This document shows positions 62,460 through 64,000 of a stretch of 64,000 nucleotides of DNA, piece by piece. Below the pieces are notes generated by a model. That model was not told the origin of the DNA, did not search any database, and saw nothing but the letters and a program-made list of their open reading frames with translations. The translations under genes were made by a program, and so were the position numbers. The DNA comes from Lentisphaerae bacterium GWF2_49_21 (GTDB lineage: Bacteria; Verrucomicrobiota; Lentisphaeria; Victivallales; GWF2-50-93). The DNA lies in NCBI GenBank assembly GCA_001804805.1, contig MHBH01000017.1:62001-126000 (forward strand), written 5' to 3'. The stretch's first letter is position 1; every line of letters starts with the position of its first letter.

Positions 62460-62525
62460 TTGACTTGGGCGGGAATATGGAATATAATAGGTAACAGCAG
62501 GTAACAGTAATTGCAGGTAATTTGC
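62460..62525 (+). promoter_or_regulatory. Consensus promoter with tandem GGTAA repeats
   Basis: TTGACT (62460-62465), 17 bases, TATAAT (62483-62488). Directly downstream, in the expected start region, GGTAACAGCAGGTAACAG is followed by GCAGGTAATTTGC: three GGTAA words at 10- and 15-base steps, ending at the ATG. Likely an autoregulatory binding site of the GntR-type gene. Confidence 0.72.
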
Positions 62526-63560
62526 ATGAAGAAGCGGAATAAAATTATGAAGGATTCAAACGTGCCCTTGTACCAGCAGGTGTCGGCGATGCTTGCCCGG
62601 GACATCAAATCCGGCAGGTTCAAGCCGGACACTCCTCTGCCATCCATAAACTGCATCGAGGCGGAGCTGGGAGTTGCGCGGAACACAGTTATTCAGGCCA
62701 TGCGCCAGCTCGTACAGGACGGTTTTGCCGTGGCGAAACACGGAAAAGGATTCTATGCCGTCGACCAGAAGCAGCAGCCTGTCCTCAACATGGTCCTCCC
62801 GTTGCACCACTATTATTATATACAGGTCTATGTCAATCTCATCGCTGGCGCTCAGGAGATGGCTGACCAGAACGGTGAAAGGCTCCAGATATATAATAGT
62901 TCGGAGACACATGCCGGTTTTGTATCCGCCCTTCGTGAGATATCCTCCTCCAGACCAGACGCCCGGATAATCGCGGTTCCGCCTTGCAACGGAAACGGCA
63001 TTGTATTGGATAAAAGCTCGAAGGAGCTTGAAAAAATCTCAAAGGGTGGGGCGAAAGTGATCGTTGTGGACAGGAAACTCCGTTCCACTGGTATTCCGCA
63101 GATAACCCAGGACAGGCTTGAAGGCAGGAAGCTGCTTCTCTCAAGGCTCTTCACAAAAGCCTCCAGGAAGGCGGTATTCTTCAATGCTTCGGAACATGCC
63201 CGGGAGCTGAAGAGATTCGCCAATGAGCAGTCCTGGAAGGGGAGTTTGGCTTTCGAAAGTACGTCAGGCCTTTCAGATGATCTCGCACTGCTTAAGGAGA
63301 ACAGGTATGATGCCGTGTTCTGTTCGAATGACCTCCATGCCAGGAGGCTCATCAACGCAGCAGGCGGAAAAGTGGATTTCATGCTTGCAGGCTATGACGG
63401 TACAGTCAACGCGACGTCCGGTTCTCCAAGGATAAGCACGGTCAATTCGAACCTCATGCAGGCAGGAGAGCTCGCATACAGCCTGATGAATCCTGTCAAG
63501 CCGCCCGAATATAGCAGGACTTGTGTCAAGCCGTTTTTTGTCCAGGGAGAGACTTTTTAA
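62526..63560 (+). CDS. GntR-family regulator with LacI-like sensor domain
   Basis: 344 residues from ATG 62526 (AGGTAA upstream); a later ATG at 62547 would give MKDSNVPLYQQ, the usual GntR start, and is also possible. Winged helix-turn-helix: SGRFKPDTPLPSINCIEAELGVARNTVIQAMRQLVQDGF. The C-terminal half is a periplasmic-binding-protein-like fold, as in AraR-type sugar regulators. The gene is 18 bases before a pseudopilin gene, which it may control. Confidence 0.9.
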   Translation: MKKRNKIMKDSNVPLYQQVSAMLARDIKSGRFKPDTPLPSINCIEAELGVARNTVIQAMRQLVQDGFAVAKHGKGFYAVDQKQQPVLNMVLPLHHYYYIQVYVNLIAGAQEMADQNGERLQIYNSSETHAGFVSALREISSSRPDARIIAVPPCNGNGIVLDKSSKELEKISKGGAKVIVVDRKLRSTGIPQITQDRLEGRKLLLSRLFTKASRKAVFFNASEHARELKRFANEQSWKGSLAFESTSGLSDDLALLKENRYDAVFCSNDLHARRLINAAGGKVDFMLAGYDGTVNATSGSPRISTVNSNLMQAGELAYSLMNPVKPPEYSRTCVKPFFVQGETF

Positions 63561-63578
63561 TATCATAGGAAAACAAAT

Positions 63579-64000
63579 ATGGCAAACACCAGGAAATTCA
63601 CTTTGATTGAGCTTCTCGTGGTAATTGCGATCATCGCGATACTTGCGGCAATGCTCCTCCCGGCGCTCCAGCAGGCCAAGGAGACGGCCTTTTCGGCGTT
63701 ATGCAAGAACAATCTGAAACAGCTCGGGCTTTGCTGGCACATGTATACGGAGGACTATGCAGATTGGACGCCGAACGCGGGGTGGGCTGTGAATTCCGCG
63801 GCGGGGGATCCGCCGGCCTGGGCGAACCAGTATGACGACTATCTGTTTCCAGGGAGGGTCATGCCTTCGGACGGGAACAGGATAATAAAGACTGAGCTTT
63901 TCAAGTGTCCGATGCTCATAAAGAAAATACCGGAGACGAGATTCTGGGAAGGTACCAGATACAACGACATTTATGGCAAGGTGCTGAGATACTGCCTTGG
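63579..64000 (+). CDS. Pseudopilin-like protein, N-terminal part (runs off the window)
   Basis: ATG 63579 followed by ANTRK and the full [19 protein letters not shown] motif, then [35 protein letters not shown], as in the other pseudopilins here. The leader is short and simple. 140 codons are open to the window edge. It follows the GntR gene by 18 bases. Confidence 0.9.
   Translation, partial: MANTRKFTLIELLVVIAIIAILAAMLLPALQQAKETAFSALCKNNLKQLGLCWHMYTEDYADWTPNAGWAVNSAAGDPPAWANQYDDYLFPGRVMPSDGNRIIKTELFKCPMLIKKIPETRFWEGTRYNDIYGKVLRYCL

Overview
The window looks like a chromosomal segment of a polysaccharide-degrading member of the Lentisphaerota (Victivallales-like), or at least the PVC group. 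The main reasons are eight type II secretion-type pseudopilin genes of the [15 protein letters not shown] / H-X9-DG kind, many dissimilar glycoside hydrolases and phosphorylases, a TIGR04073-type protein, and many nested palindromic intergenic repeats. The assignment rests on gene content and family recognition; no marker gene was compared. No rRNA, tRNA or CRISPR array was seen.

Layout. 1-1.3 kb: the end of a PfkB kinase, an AbrB/PIN toxin-antitoxin pair and a 38-residue Cys-rich protein. 1.3-9.1 kb: a GH3 enzyme, a GH42-like lipoprotein, a lipoprotein gene in an integron-cassette-like frame, and an ABC exporter. 9.1-14.7 kb: a 76-bp palindromic repeat array, S-adenosylhomocysteinase, a small gene between two copies of an ~85-bp repeat, an SseB-like protein and a P-type ATPase. 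14.8-22.8 kb: a minus-strand unit of LacI regulator, 1104-residue secreted clan GH-A-like protein and GH94 phosphorylase, plus an AraC regulator. 22.9-27.5 kb: deoC, rbsK, a GH9-like protein and a self-regulated LacI-type gene. 27.5-32.6 kb: two pseudopilins (one with an in-frame amber codon) and a secreted GH9 enzyme. 32.6-46.4 kb: a long minus-strand block of polysaccharide deacetylase-like, mutarotase-like and two large paralogous secreted proteins, preceded by five pseudopilin genes. 46.5-51.9 kb: GH42, a sugar isomerase-like protein and a second GH94. 52-60.5 kb: TIGR04073-type protein, aldolase, TPR protein, membrane-tethered sugar-binding protein with an inserted PDZ-like segment, two sugar permeases and MurJ. 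60.6-64 kb: a RelE-type toxin-antitoxin next to an attC-like site and another small lipoprotein, an MBL hydrolase, a GntR regulator and the start of another pseudopilin.

How it fits together. Secreted enzymes open polysaccharides outside the cell, an ABC importer brings in oligosaccharides, and cytoplasmic GH3, GH94, GH42, isomerase, DeoC and RbsK-type enzymes would process the products. A shared operator (consensus CGTGAGCGGTWACR) lies at the promoters of the LacI gene (21.7 kb), the pseudopilin/hydrolase block (43.0 kb) and the divergent 46.4/46.55 kb genes. This suggests one LacI-family regulon linking pseudopilins to hydrolases. The least explained features are this regulon, the two cassette-like lipoprotein loci, the repeats that have become part of pseudopilin leader sequences, and the rearranged PDZ-like insert in the binding protein.
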